From an uncultured Pelagibacteraceae bacterium (GTDB lineage Bacteria > Pseudomonadota > Alphaproteobacteria > Pelagibacterales > Pelagibacteraceae): a stretch of 50,079 bases of DNA. Below, one piece after another: positions 23,929 to 31,663 of the stretch. The notes under the pieces were generated by a model that had not been told where the DNA came from, did no database searches, and saw only the letters and a list, made by a program, of their open reading frames with translations. The stretch covers positions 1 through 50,079 of the forward strand of contig CABYVK010000009.1 in assembly GCA_902522385.1 (NCBI GenBank), in the 5' to 3' direction. Position numbers and translations under genes: made by a program. Position 1 is the stretch's first letter. Every line of letters starts with the position of its first letter.

Positions 23929-25700
23929 AATACCCAAAAGAGTATCTTGATGAAATTAAAAATAGGTTGAAAGTTTCAACCGTAGTATCAAAAACAGTAT
24001 CCTTAAAAAAAAGAGGTAAAGAGTTTATAGGTTTATCACCTTTCAAAAATGAAAAAACACCCTCATTTACTGTTAATGATGAAAAAGAATTTTACCATTG
24101 TTTTGCAACTTCAGAACATGGGAATATTTTTGATTTTGTAATGAAAACTCAAAATTTGAAATTTGGCGAAGCAGTTAAATATTTAGCTCAACTAGCAGGC
24201 ATGCAGCCATATATGTTTTCAAAACAAGATGAAGAAAAAGAAAAAAAATGGAATGAGTATAAATCTATTTTTAGTAGTTATGTTGATTTTTATCACAATG
24301 AACTTTTAAAAAATGAAGATTATTCAATTGCTAGAGATTATTTAAAAAATAGATCATTAGGTAAAAATGAAGTAAAAAAATTTAAAATAGGATATATTGA
24401 AAAAAATCCAAATTTTTTCGAAAAATTAAAAAAAGACTACAGTGAACAAACCTTAGTAGAAACTGGTTTGTTCTATTTAGATGAAAAAAAAAAAATTTAT
24501 GTTGAAAGATTTAGAGGTCGGTTAATATTTCCAATCAATAATATTTCAGGTCAACCAATTGCTCTAGGAGGAAGAATAATTGAAAAGTTAGATTATTTAG
24601 CAAAATACATAAATTCACCTGAAACAAATTTTTTTAAAAAAGGATCAAATTTGTATAATTTAAATTTAGCAAGAAAACTTTCAAACAAAATAGATCATAT
24701 CTATCTTGTTGAAGGATATATGGATGTTGTAGGTCTGAGTAAGCATGGAATTGATAATGCAGTAGCAAATCTGGGTACTTCTTTAACCGATAAGCAAGTT
24801 TTAACTTTAAACCAATTTTTTGATGATATTATAATTTGCTTTGATGGTGATGAAAGCGGATATAAAGCTGCTGTTAGAGCTGCTGAAAATTCAATAAAGG
24901 AACTGAAACCTGAAAAACAAATCTCATTTTTATTTTTACCAGATAAAGAAGATCCAGACAGCTACGTAAATAAAAATGGTAAGGCTAATTTTTTAGATTT
25001 TACAAAGCAGAGTAAATTATCAATTCATCAATTTATTTTTAGTCATTATGAAAAACAAACTAAAAATAATCCATCATCGATGGCTATTTTTGAGAAAAAA
25101 CTAAGAGGAATTGCAAATACAATAAAAGATGACTTTATAAAAAAATATGTTTTGGAATATTTTTTAGAAAAAATTGCTGAGTTAACACCACATTTCAACC
25201 AAAATAATAAAAGATTTTATTCAAAAAAAACAAAATCTTTAGAAAGTACAAAAAAATATTTTCAAGAAAGTCAGTCTTTGACTGGCGTTGAATTAAAAGA
25301 GTTTTCACTATTATATTTGGTTATAAATAAATTAGATTTGTTACAAACAAATATTCATTTGGTTGAAAATATTAAATTATTTACTGAGTTGAACAAAAAA
25401 ATATTTAAAATGATTGTTGAAAAATTAAAATCTGGTTCACAAATTGCAATTCAAGATCTTAACTTAGATTTAGAATTAATAGAAAAAATAAATAAATTTG
25501 CTCCAATAAAACATATTCTAAAGAATCAATCTGATGATGACCAAAAAATAATAGAATTACTAGAGGACATCTCTAGAGATTTGATGAATTATGACCTTGA
25601 GTTTAGAATTCAAGAATTAGAATCGAAGTTTTCTGTGGATATGAGCGAGTCTACATTTAATAAGTTAAAAGAGCTCAAAAAAAAGCAGAATCTCAATTAA
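23925..25700 (+). CDS. dnaG: DNA primase
   Basis: Synthesises RNA primers at the replication fork. The 591 residues contain the N-terminal CHC2-type fold, a TOPRIM core (IYLVEGYMDVVGLSKHG with catalytic Glu; CFDGDESGYKAA with the DxD-like pair) and a C-terminal helicase-contact region. The zinc ligands of the N-terminal domain are mostly gone: the usual C-P-F-H is S38-P-F-K41, and of the later cysteine pair only C59 remains (T62 replaces the other). It is the middle gene of yqeY-dnaG-rpoD. Confidence 0.96.
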   Translation: MKYPKEYLDEIKNRLKVSTVVSKTVSLKKRGKEFIGLSPFKNEKTPSFTVNDEKEFYHCFATSEHGNIFDFVMKTQNLKFGEAVKYLAQLAGMQPYMFSKQDEEKEKKWNEYKSIFSSYVDFYHNELLKNEDYSIARDYLKNRSLGKNEVKKFKIGYIEKNPNFFEKLKKDYSEQTLVETGLFYLDEKKKIYVERFRGRLIFPINNISGQPIALGGRIIEKLDYLAKYINSPETNFFKKGSNLYNLNLARKLSNKIDHIYLVEGYMDVVGLSKHGIDNAVANLGTSLTDKQVLTLNQFFDDIIICFDGDESGYKAAVRAAENSIKELKPEKQISFLFLPDKEDPDSYVNKNGKANFLDFTKQSKLSIHQFIFSHYEKQTKNNPSSMAIFEKKLRGIANTIKDDFIKKYVLEYFLEKIAELTPHFNQNNKRFYSKKTKSLESTKKYFQESQSLTGVELKEFSLLYLVINKLDLLQTNIHLVENIKLFTELNKKIFKMIVEKLKSGSQIAIQDLNLDLELIEKINKFAPIKHILKNQSDDDQKIIELLEDISRDLMNYDLEFRIQELESKFSVDMSESTFNKLKELKKKQNLN

Positions 25701-25767
25701 TCGGTCTAAATTAGTAATGGATTTTTATATATTTGACATTATATAAGACATTCAAATTCAAATTACT

Positions 25768-27594
25768 GTGGAAAGAATAATTACAAAATCATTTGCTAGA
25801 TTAATGGGTAGAGGAACTCATAGAGGATTCATTACCTATGAAGAGCTAAACAAATCTCTAGGTAAAAGAAATTTATCTGATGAAAATTTATCTCAAGCTT
25901 TCATTCATATTCTCGATGAAAAAATTACTTTAGTAGAAAAAAAATCAGATTTTAAAGTTTTGAGAAAAAAAGAAAATTCTAACAAAGAAGAGGGAAAGAC
26001 AATTGAGAAGAGTGACGATCCTATTAGAATGTATTTACGTGAAATGGGAGGCGTTGAGCTTCTCTCCAGAGAAGGCGAAATTGCAATTGCAAAAAGAATA
26101 GAGGCAGGAAAAGACGTAATGCTTATTGCACTTTCACAAAGTCCAATTACAGCTCAACAATTTTTTGAATGGAATGATAAATTACAAAAAGATGAAATAC
26201 TAGTAAGAGAGATAATCGATATTGATACAAATTATATGGAAGATGAAAGCACTGGACCAAGTGCAAAACAAAAAAATGCTGGTGAAACAGATAAAGATGA
26301 TAATTCAAATGATAATGAGGATGATGATTTTAATCCTACACTCGCTGCAATGGAAACTGAAATTAAGCCAAAGGTTCTTAAAACAATTAATACTCTTACA
26401 AAAGAATATCTAAAATTAATCAAATATCAAAAGGAAAAATTAGATTGTGTTTTAAGATCTCAAACTTTTTCTAATGCTAAAGAAAAAGGTTACGATAAAA
26501 TTGTTAATGATATATTGAAAAATATAAAATCCCTTCAATTATCCCCCTCTGTTCTTGAAGAACTGGTTCAGAAACACTATGTGGAAAATAAAAAAATTAT
26601 ATCACTTGAAGGAAATCTTTTAAGGCTTGCAATGGATCATAAAATCTCAAGAAATGAATTTATTAAATTTTATGTTGGAAATGAAATAAATCCAAATTTA
26701 AAAAATTTTTTAGACACAAATGCTGTTTGGAAACAATTTTTTTCTAAAAATAAAGAAGAATTTAAGAATATAAGAGAAAGGTTAATCGAAATAAGTAATA
26801 AACTTGGTGTTTCAGTTACAGATTTCAAAAAATTAGTAAGCAGAATTCAAAAAGGAGAGAAAGAGTCAAGAATAGCTAAAAAAGAGATGGTTGAAGCTAA
26901 CCTAAGATTAGTTATATCAATTGCAAAAAAATATACTAATAGAGGTTTACAATTTTTAGATTTAATACAGGAAGGTAACATCGGATTAATGAAAGCTGTA
27001 GATAAATTTGAATATAGAAGGGGCTATAAGTTCTCAACTTATGCAACTTGGTGGATCAGACAAGCAATCACAAGATCTATCGCTGATCAGGCCAGAACAA
27101 TCAGAATACCGGTTCATATGATTGAAACTATAAATAAAATTGTGAGAACTCAAAGATTGATTTTAAGTGAATTCGGAAGAGAAGCTACTCCAGAGGAATT
27201 AGCAAAAAAGCTCAGAATGCCTCTCGATAAAGTTAGAAAAGTATTAAAAATTTCAAAAGAACCGGTTTCCTTAGAAAAACCAGTTGGAGATGAGGAAGAT
27301 AGTAGCTTAGGAGATTTTATAGAAGATACAAAAGCTTTAGCTCCCCTTGAGCAGGCAATTAAATCAAATTTAGGAGAGGCAACTACCAAAATATTATCTA
27401 CACTTACTCCTAGAGAAGAAAGAGTTTTAAGAATGAGATTTGGGGTAGGTATGAATACAGATCACACTCTGGAGGAAGTCGGTTTGCAGTTCTCAGTCAC
27501 AAGAGAGAGAATTAGACAAATTGAAGCCAAAGCTCTAAGAAAGTTAAAACATCCAAGCAGATCAAAACAATTGAAAAGTTTCTTAGAAAGCTAA
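25768..27594 (+). CDS. rpoD: RNA polymerase primary sigma factor (sigma-70)
   Basis: A 608-residue housekeeping sigma factor, started at the GTG at 25768. Region 1.1 is at the N-terminus, a long acidic nonconserved insert follows (about 155-195, ending [12 protein letters not shown]), then regions 2.1-2.4 ([40 protein letters not shown], then [17 protein letters not shown] with promoter contacts), region 3, and region 4.2 ([25 protein letters not shown]). A TTGACA hexamer in the 67-base gap after dnaG might be a -35 box, but no good -10 follows at standard spacing. A tRNA gene follows 4 bases after its stop. Confidence 0.97.
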   Translation: MERIITKSFARLMGRGTHRGFITYEELNKSLGKRNLSDENLSQAFIHILDEKITLVEKKSDFKVLRKKENSNKEEGKTIEKSDDPIRMYLREMGGVELLSREGEIAIAKRIEAGKDVMLIALSQSPITAQQFFEWNDKLQKDEILVREIIDIDTNYMEDESTGPSAKQKNAGETDKDDNSNDNEDDDFNPTLAAMETEIKPKVLKTINTLTKEYLKLIKYQKEKLDCVLRSQTFSNAKEKGYDKIVNDILKNIKSLQLSPSVLEELVQKHYVENKKIISLEGNLLRLAMDHKISRNEFIKFYVGNEINPNLKNFLDTNAVWKQFFSKNKEEFKNIRERLIEISNKLGVSVTDFKKLVSRIQKGEKESRIAKKEMVEANLRLVISIAKKYTNRGLQFLDLIQEGNIGLMKAVDKFEYRRGYKFSTYATWWIRQAITRSIADQARTIRIPVHMIETINKIVRTQRLILSEFGREATPEELAKKLRMPLDKVRKVLKISKEPVSLEKPVGDEEDSSLGDFIEDTKALAPLEQAIKSNLGEATTKILSTLTPREERVLRMRFGVGMNTDHTLEEVGLQFSVTRERIRQIEAKALRKLKHPSRSKQLKSFLES

Positions 27595-27598
27595 AATT

Positions 27599-27673
27599 GG
27601 GCCGTTAGCTCAATAGTAGAGTACTGCATTGACATTGCAGGGGTAGTTGGAGCGTAACCAACACGGCCCACCA
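27599..27673 (+). tRNA. tRNA-Val (anticodon GAC), atypical elbow
   Basis: A 75-base cloverleaf with encoded CCA. The acceptor arms GGGCCGT and ACGGCCC pair fully, the D stem is GCTC/GAGT, the anticodon stem CTGCA/TGCAG encloses loop TTGACAT, and the T stem is GTTGG/CCAAC. The loops are odd. The T loop reads AGCGTAA instead of TTCRANY, and the 7-base D loop AATAGTA has one G rather than GG. All stems are intact, so it is probably a working gene. It lies 4 bases after rpoD and is likely cut from the rpoD mRNA, with a T-rich stretch after CCA. Confidence 0.85.
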
Positions 27674-27732
27674 ATTTTTTATTATCTATAATTTATAACT
27701 TTAAAAAAATGTTATAACTAATTATATTGTTT

Positions 27733-27772
27733 GGGCCTGTAGCTCAGTTGGTTAGAGCAGTAAACTCATAAT
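27733..27772 (+). repeat. tRNA-Ile2 5' half, outer copy (att-like)
   Basis: Matches bases 1-40 of the intact tRNA at 31787 at 39 of 40 positions (A instead of C at 27763), ending in the anticodon loop and its first following base. The sequence after it is unrelated to a tRNA 3' half. It should be the displaced chromosomal 5' half, left beside the original promoter DNA at 27674-27732, which differs from the upstream region of the other two copies. Confidence 0.88.
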
Positions 27773-27866
27773 TTAATTATCTCTAAAAACCGATTTCAAA
27801 CTTAAAATAAACTAACATAATCAACCTTAATTCATGAAGTTTTTTTTTAAAAAATTTAAGAAATTT

Positions 27867-27885
27867 TTACCAACCATTTACCAAC
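27867..27885 (+). repeat. Paired TTACCAAC motif, copy 1 (left end, element 1)
   Basis: Two direct TTACCAAC octamers with spacer CAT, period 11, about one helical turn, so a protein could bind both on one face. It lies 94 bases after the outer tRNA half, preceded by AATCAACCT (27819-27827) and a run of nine T, an arrangement repeated at the left end of element 2. Candidate recombinase arm site. Confidence 0.8.
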
Positions 27886-27910
27886 TAAAAGAAAGTTGTT
27901 AAGCTAAAGT

Positions 27911-27982
27911 ATGGCTAAAAGAAAAAAATCTCAAAATGAAAATAAAATCCTAAAAATAAAAACTACAATTGAGAAAAACTAA
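27911..27982 (+). CDS. 23-residue lysine-rich leader ORF before the PrsW-family gene
   Basis: A very short frame, MAKRKKSQNENKILK and on to a TAA that shares its last A with the start of the next gene (TAATG). It could be a leader peptide that couples translation into the membrane protein gene. No strong Shine-Dalgarno precedes it, and lysine-rich frames are frequent in this DNA; the one-base overlap is the main support. Confidence 0.35.
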   Translation: MAKRKKSQNENKILKIKTTIEKN

Positions 27983-28668
27983 TGGCATTACTTTTAGCAA
28001 CTACCCTTCCATCTATCTTAATAATTTTATTCTTTGTTTATTCAGACAAATTTAAAGAACCCAGGGGGGAGATAATTAAAGTATTCCTTTATGGAATTTT
28101 GATTACTATTCCAGCTTATTTCTTAAATACATACATCGGTGATTTCTTTTATGTCAATACAAGAGTAAGTGAAAATTTAATTTCATCTTTTTTAACAGCA
28201 GCACCTGTTGAAGAGGGATTAAAATTAAGTGTTCTATATTATTTTGTTTATAAAATGAAGGATTTCAATGAACCAATGGATGGAATTGTTTATGGTGTAA
28301 CAGTTTCGCTAGGTTTTGCTACTTTAGAAAATTTTTATTACGTTTATCTATTAGCTGATTATTTTGAAACAACGTCCATGGCTTTAGCCATTTTAAGATC
28401 ATTTTCTGCTGTACCTGCTCATGCTATATTTGGAGTTTTTATGGGGTACTTTTTTATGAAATACGCCTTTATCAAAAAAGGAGATAATTTATTTTTTGCG
28501 TTCATTGTGCCATTTGTTTTACACGGATGTTATAATTTGTTTGCAGGCTCTAATTTTATAATTTCTCTAGCTTTAATCATAATCTCATGGCTTATTGCTC
28601 TAAGAATGTTTTCAAGACTTAAAAAAACACAAATGAAAAAAAGAAGAGAATATGAAAAAAAAATTTAA
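27982..28668 (+). CDS. PrsW-family intramembrane protease-like protein
   Basis: A 228-residue polytopic membrane protein. Catalytic-type motifs of the PrsW/CPBP group are visible: APVEEGLKL with paired glutamates near residue 75, FATLENFYYV near 113, VPAHAIFG near 142 and VLHGCYNL near 178. PrsW cleaves an anti-sigma factor in Bacillus; other members act in prenyl-protein-like processing or abortive infection. It is the sole sizeable cargo of element 1. The C-terminus is a basic cytoplasmic tail. Terminator at 28786. The substrate is unknown; a defence role is a guess from its mobile context. Confidence 0.85.
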   Translation: MALLLATTLPSILIILFFVYSDKFKEPRGEIIKVFLYGILITIPAYFLNTYIGDFFYVNTRVSENLISSFLTAAPVEEGLKLSVLYYFVYKMKDFNEPMDGIVYGVTVSLGFATLENFYYVYLLADYFETTSMALAILRSFSAVPAHAIFGVFMGYFFMKYAFIKKGDNLFFAFIVPFVLHGCYNLFAGSNFIISLALIIISWLIALRMFSRLKKTQMKKRREYEKKI

Positions 28669-28785
28669 ATTTTAATACTTTTATAACTTTATCGAGAGGC
28701 ATTCTGAGCTTTTTTGCATTAAATGCTGTTTGGAACTTAGTTGCTGGTGGATTTAGAAAGTAACTATGAGTTATTTAAAGAGGTA

Positions 28786-28823
28786 GATCTGGGAGAAATA
28801 CAACTCCCAGGTCATATTTTTTT
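28786..28823 (+). terminator. Rho-independent terminator after the PrsW-family gene
   Basis: A 10-base stem, GATCTGGGAG with CTCCCAGGTC (one G-T pair), encloses an 8-base loop and is followed by a T run. It is the clearest terminator in the window. The T run merges into TTACCAAC motif copy 2, so it closes element 1 transcription just before the conserved right end. The 117 bases between the gene and this stem hold no supported gene. Confidence 0.88.
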
Positions 28824-28840
28824 ACCAACGTATTACCAAC
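28822..28840 (+). repeat. Paired TTACCAAC motif, copy 2 (right end, element 1)
   Basis: Two direct octamers with spacer GTA, period 11, in the same orientation as the other three copies. It ends 145 bases before the core end at 28985; the matching distance at the right end of element 2 is 143. Confidence 0.8.
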
Positions 28841-28901
28841 GCTTTTCTAAACATACGGAACACAAGAACAACATCATTATAACATTAACCTTATTCTTGC
28901 C

Positions 28902-28930
28902 TTGAATGAAATTTAAAAAGGAAGTAAAAC
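28902..28930 (+). promoter_or_regulatory. Promoter-like sequence before the middle tRNA half
   Basis: TTGAAT, 17 bases, TAAAAC, ending 15 bases before the tRNA half. It lines up base for base with the promoter-like sequence before the intact tRNA: TTGxATGAA, TTTAAAA and GTAAxACC are shared. It looks like the promoter that drove the tRNA before element 2 inserted. Confidence 0.55.
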
Positions 28931-28945
28931 CAACAAATTTATTGA

Positions 28946-28985
28946 GGGCCTGTAGCTCAGTTGGTTAGAGCAGTACACTCATAAT
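28946..28985 (+). repeat. tRNA-Ile2 5' half, middle copy (att-like)
   Basis: Identical to bases 1-40 of the intact tRNA at 31787. It breaks off after the anticodon-loop CTCATAAT and continues into element 2 left-end DNA. It marks the junction between the two elements and cannot form a tRNA. Confidence 0.9.
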
Positions 28986-29027
28986 TTACGACTCTGAAAA
29001 ATATCTTAAATTAGCATTTAGAATCAA

Positions 29028-29050
29028 CCTCTATTAGAGGACTTTTTTTT
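29028..29050 (+). terminator. Hairpin and T run in element 2 left end
   Basis: Stem CCTCT/AGAGG with loop ATT, then AC and eight T. It stands 42 bases after the broken tRNA half and would stop useless transcripts from the old tRNA promoter. The equivalent place in element 1 (27819-27849) keeps AATCAACCT and the T run but only a weak stem. Confidence 0.65.
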
Positions 29051-29060
29051 CTATAAAAAT

Positions 29061-29079
29061 TTACCAACTATTTACCAAC
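29061..29079 (+). repeat. Paired TTACCAAC motif, copy 3 (left end, element 2)
   Basis: Two direct octamers, spacer TAT, period 11, 75 bases after the middle tRNA half and directly after the hairpin and T run. It has the same order of parts as element 1 left end. Confidence 0.8.
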
Positions 29080-29116
29080 GAAATGAATGTCTGAGACAAA
29101 CTTTTAGATCTTTGCT

Positions 29117-30349
29117 ATGCCAAAAATTTATATAAGTGATAAATATAAATTCATGAAAAGAATCAAAGCTTTAAGTTTTTTTACAGGTGCGATGGGATTA
29201 GATATTGGCCTTAAGAAGGCGGGAATAGATGTAATTCTAGCATGTGAAAGTGAAAAATTCATAAGGGAAACAATTAAATTAAACAACCCGAAGCTTAAAG
29301 TTTTAGAAGATATAAATCTTTACACTCCTGAACAGATTAAAAAAGCAGCAGGATTAAAAAAAAATGAGAAAGTTGATTTAATTGTTGGAGGGCCGCCTTG
29401 TCAGGCTTTTAGCACTGCTGGAAAAAGATTATCAATTAATGAAAATAGAGGGGTTGTTTTTATAAAATTTTTAGAGGTTATAAAAAAATTAAAACCAACT
29501 TATTTTGTTATTGAAAATGTTAGAGGCTTATTAAGTGTGCCACTTAAACATGTACCTCATAGAAAAAGGAAAGGAAAATTAAAACCCAGAGAAGAAAAAG
29601 GGGGGACACTTAAATTCATATTAGATTATCTTAATAAGTGTGGTTACAAAGTAAGTTTTAATTTATATAATTCAGCTAATTTTGGAACTCCTCAAGTTAG
29701 AGAGAGAATAGTTATAGTTGGAAACAAAAAAGAAAAATTACCATATCTTTCTCCAACTCATTCAGAACATGGAAATTATGGTTTAAAATCTTGGAACACA
29801 TTTAAATCAGCGGTTAAAGGTTTACATAATATCAATCATGATTTTGTAAAGTTTCCTGAATATAGAATTAAATATTATAAAAAAATTAAAGAGGGAAAAA
29901 ATTGGAAAAGTTTACCCATTTCATTACAAAAAGAGGCTTTAGGTAGTTCTTATTTTGCAGGCGGAGGCAAGACTGGATTTTTAAGGAGATTAGGATGGAA
30001 TAAACCATCTCCCACATTAGTTACAGATCCTACAATGCCAGCAACAGATTTGGCTCATCCAGAACTAAATAGACCTTTATCAATTCAAGAATATAAAAGA
30101 ATTCAAGAATTCCCAGATGATTGGAAACTAAGTGGTAGTTTAAGAAACCAATATAAACAAATTGGTAATGCTGTGCCTGTAAGCTTAGGGAAAGCCATAG
30201 GTAAACTCATTGTAAATCATGCTTTAAGAAAAAAGATAAGAGTTATTAGTAATTTTAAATACTCAAGATATTTAAATACAAGTGATTTAGACTGGCACAA
30301 TATTTTAGATAAAAAGGTTGCCTCAAATCAAAAGTCTTTTAATTTTTAG
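29117..30349 (+). CDS. DNA cytosine-5 methyltransferase (type II restriction-modification)
   Basis: A 410-residue m5C methyltransferase with all main motifs: I (SFFTGAMGLDIGL), IV with catalytic C95 in GGPPCQAFSTAGKR, VI (FVIENVRGLL), VIII (GTPQVRERIVIVG), a target-recognition stretch, IX (PSPTLVTDPTMPATDLAH) and X (QIGNAVPVSLGKAIG). The recognition sequence cannot be read. An in-frame ATG 12 codons in (MKRIKALSFF) is an alternative start. The gene is convergent with the endonuclease gene and their 3' ends overlap by 11 bases. Confidence 0.95.
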   Translation: MPKIYISDKYKFMKRIKALSFFTGAMGLDIGLKKAGIDVILACESEKFIRETIKLNNPKLKVLEDINLYTPEQIKKAAGLKKNEKVDLIVGGPPCQAFSTAGKRLSINENRGVVFIKFLEVIKKLKPTYFVIENVRGLLSVPLKHVPHRKRKGKLKPREEKGGTLKFILDYLNKCGYKVSFNLYNSANFGTPQVRERIVIVGNKKEKLPYLSPTHSEHGNYGLKSWNTFKSAVKGLHNINHDFVKFPEYRIKYYKKIKEGKNWKSLPISLQKEALGSSYFAGGGKTGFLRRLGWNKPSPTLVTDPTMPATDLAHPELNRPLSIQEYKRIQEFPDDWKLSGSLRNQYKQIGNAVPVSLGKAIGKLIVNHALRKKIRVISNFKYSRYLNTSDLDWHNILDKKVASNQKSFNF

Positions 30350-30995
30350 TTTTTAAAAACTCTTTATATTGCTCATCTGTGAGCTTTTCTTTAATGATTT
30401 TTTCTATTTCTTCATTATTTTCGGATACAAGTTTTATCAATTCTCCCCAGTTATCTTTGGTGCTATCTTTAGAAAATCTTCTGTACCATTTTAAAATTGA
30501 CGTTCCATCTCGCACCCTAGAGGCTGGTGCATTTTCTGTATTATCACTTGTTTTGATTTGAAGACTTACCCAATTGTACTTAGTATTATCTTCATCTTTA
30601 GTTTTTTTAATAAAATCAATATCTTGAATAATATTTCCAGAGCACCATATCCATCCAAAATCTTTTAAATTTAGATAAACAAATTCTTCTAAAAAACTAC
30701 CCAATATAGTTTCATATGTCATAGCAAGTTTATGAAATTTTGAATATTCTTTTACTTGGTTATCAGATAAATCATGTTTAGATTTTATAAATTCCCAAAG
30801 AACTTTATCATTTTGAGTTTTTGAAGGTTTTCTTTTTTTTTTATTTTCCGGCCTCGCATTTAAAAAATATTCTTTGAGTTTTTTTAGGTGATCTTTAGAA
30901 TTAGCTTTATATTTATCTGATTTAGGTTTTAGAAAATTTGCATTTCCATCTTTTACAAATTCTTCTATTATTTTAAATTCCTCATCTAGCGTCAT
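30339..30995 (-). CDS. Putative type II restriction endonuclease
   Basis: A 218-residue protein whose C-terminal half fits a PD-(D/E)xK nuclease: FLEEFVYLNL (Glu 103-104), then DIDF (D125 or D127), then SLQIK with Q146 and K148 in place of the usual E-x-K. ENAPASRVRDGTSILKWYRR follows. The core reminds me of the SinI-type endonuclease family, but I am unsure of that. Position tail-to-tail with a cytosine-5 methyltransferase is the main support. The N-terminal half is lysine-rich and probably DNA-binding. Confidence 0.72.
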   Translation of the reverse strand: MTLDEEFKIIEEFVKDGNANFLKPKSDKYKANSKDHLKKLKEYFLNARPENKKKRKPSKTQNDKVLWEFIKSKHDLSDNQVKEYSKFHKLAMTYETILGSFLEEFVYLNLKDFGWIWCSGNIIQDIDFIKKTKDEDNTKYNWVSLQIKTSDNTENAPASRVRDGTSILKWYRRFSKDSTKDNWGELIKLVSENNEEIEKIIKEKLTDEQYKEFLKTKN

Positions 30996-31000
30996 AATCC

Positions 31001-31339
31001 TTAAAGATCTTCATTATGCCAGGTAAATAGATCAGCTTCAAAAGGAATATTTTTAAATTTCAGTAATGCTTTATATTTTTTAAGCCTGTCCTCTTTTTTA
31101 GCACTTTTTAAGTATGTGAGGATTTGATCGTAAGTCAGTCCTTTCAACCTATCTTTTTTCACATCCACATATTCCTCATATTCCATACCTGCTATTGCAT
31201 AGCCTTTATTAGGATCTATGTGTTCTGCATAACTAATGGTGTCTTCAGTTTCTTTAAGGATATCGTACCAGTGAGCAACCTGATTTTTATTATCAAAAAG
31301 ATAATCTTTTCTGTAATCAAACAGTTCTAATTGCTGCAT
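31001..31339 (-). CDS. Unknown protein upstream of the endonuclease gene
   Basis: A 112-residue protein that I do not recognise. It begins MQQLELFDYRKDYLFDN, has an acidic and aromatic middle (IDPNKGYAIAGMEYEEYVDV), a helical lysine-rich stretch (YDQILTYLKSAKKEDRLKKY) and ends FTWHNEDL. It ends 5 bases before the endonuclease start on the same strand, so the two are probably cotranscribed. It could be a restriction accessory or control protein, but no helix-turn-helix is evident. Confidence 0.7.
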   Translation of the reverse strand: MQQLELFDYRKDYLFDNKNQVAHWYDILKETEDTISYAEHIDPNKGYAIAGMEYEEYVDVKKDRLKGLTYDQILTYLKSAKKEDRLKKYKALLKFKNIPFEADLFTWHNEDL

Positions 31340-31401
31340 ATTTTTGAAGTATTAAAATTAAGAAAATTAATTAACAATTAATAATATAATCTTTAATTAT
31401 G

Positions 31402-31462
31402 TCTTAAGTATGTTAAGATTAATTAGTCCTGATTTAGAACATAACTCTACTTGCTAGGACTA
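31402..31462. promoter_or_regulatory. Two inverted repeats in the divergent control region of element 2
   Basis: The 147-base spacer between the minus-strand restriction genes and the 57-residue plus-strand gene holds TCTTAA-GTATG-TTAAGA (31402-31418), a typical dimer-operator shape. It also holds TAGTCCT (31424) paired with AGGACTA (31456) across 25 bases. Divergent spacers of restriction-modification systems often carry control-protein operators, so these are candidate operator or attenuator sites. Confidence 0.45.
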
Positions 31463-31486
31463 TAAAAAAAACGCTAAAGGAGAAAA

Positions 31487-31660
31487 ATGAAAATAAAAAT
31501 ACAATCAATAAAAGACTTTTTTAAATCAAAAGAAAAAAAAGGTTTAAAGCCTATATTTTTTGAAAGCATTGGAGATCAAAACACTTCAAGAGATGAGAGG
31601 TTAAAGAATTTGATAAAAGTGCTGGAAAAAAATGGATTTAAAATTAAGAATAAAAAATAA
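31487..31660 (+). CDS. 57-residue basic protein with strong ribosome binding site
   Basis: The frame starts MKIKIQSIKDFFKSKEKKG and includes IFFESIGDQNTSRDERLKNL and a lysine-rich end. AAAGGAG stands 6 bases before the ATG, much better than most genes here, so it is likely translated. It is the last gene before the conserved right end: its stop is 3 bases from TTACCAAC copy 4. I do not recognise it. A DNA-binding regulator, an antitoxin or an element-mobility helper are all possible. Confidence 0.65.
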   Translation: MKIKIQSIKDFFKSKEKKGLKPIFFESIGDQNTSRDERLKNLIKVLEKNGFKIKNKK

Positions 31661-31663
31661 TTT

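Noticed and set aside
25701..25767. TTGACA before rpoD as a full promoter
   Set aside because: No acceptable -10 hexamer is found 16-18 bases later, and A+T-rich DNA yields many partial matches.
28656..28763. Open stretch of 35 codons after the PrsW-family gene, with a protein-like hydrophobic end (FALNAVWNLVAGGFRK)
   Set aside because: It has no ATG, GTG or TTG at a sensible place and no ribosome binding site; it may be a relic of a longer gene, but there is too little to call.
27733..28985. The two broken tRNA halves as possible functional tRNAs or split tRNAs
   Set aside because: No matching 3' half with an acceptor stem follows either, and the intact gene is close by; they are better read as att-like duplications.
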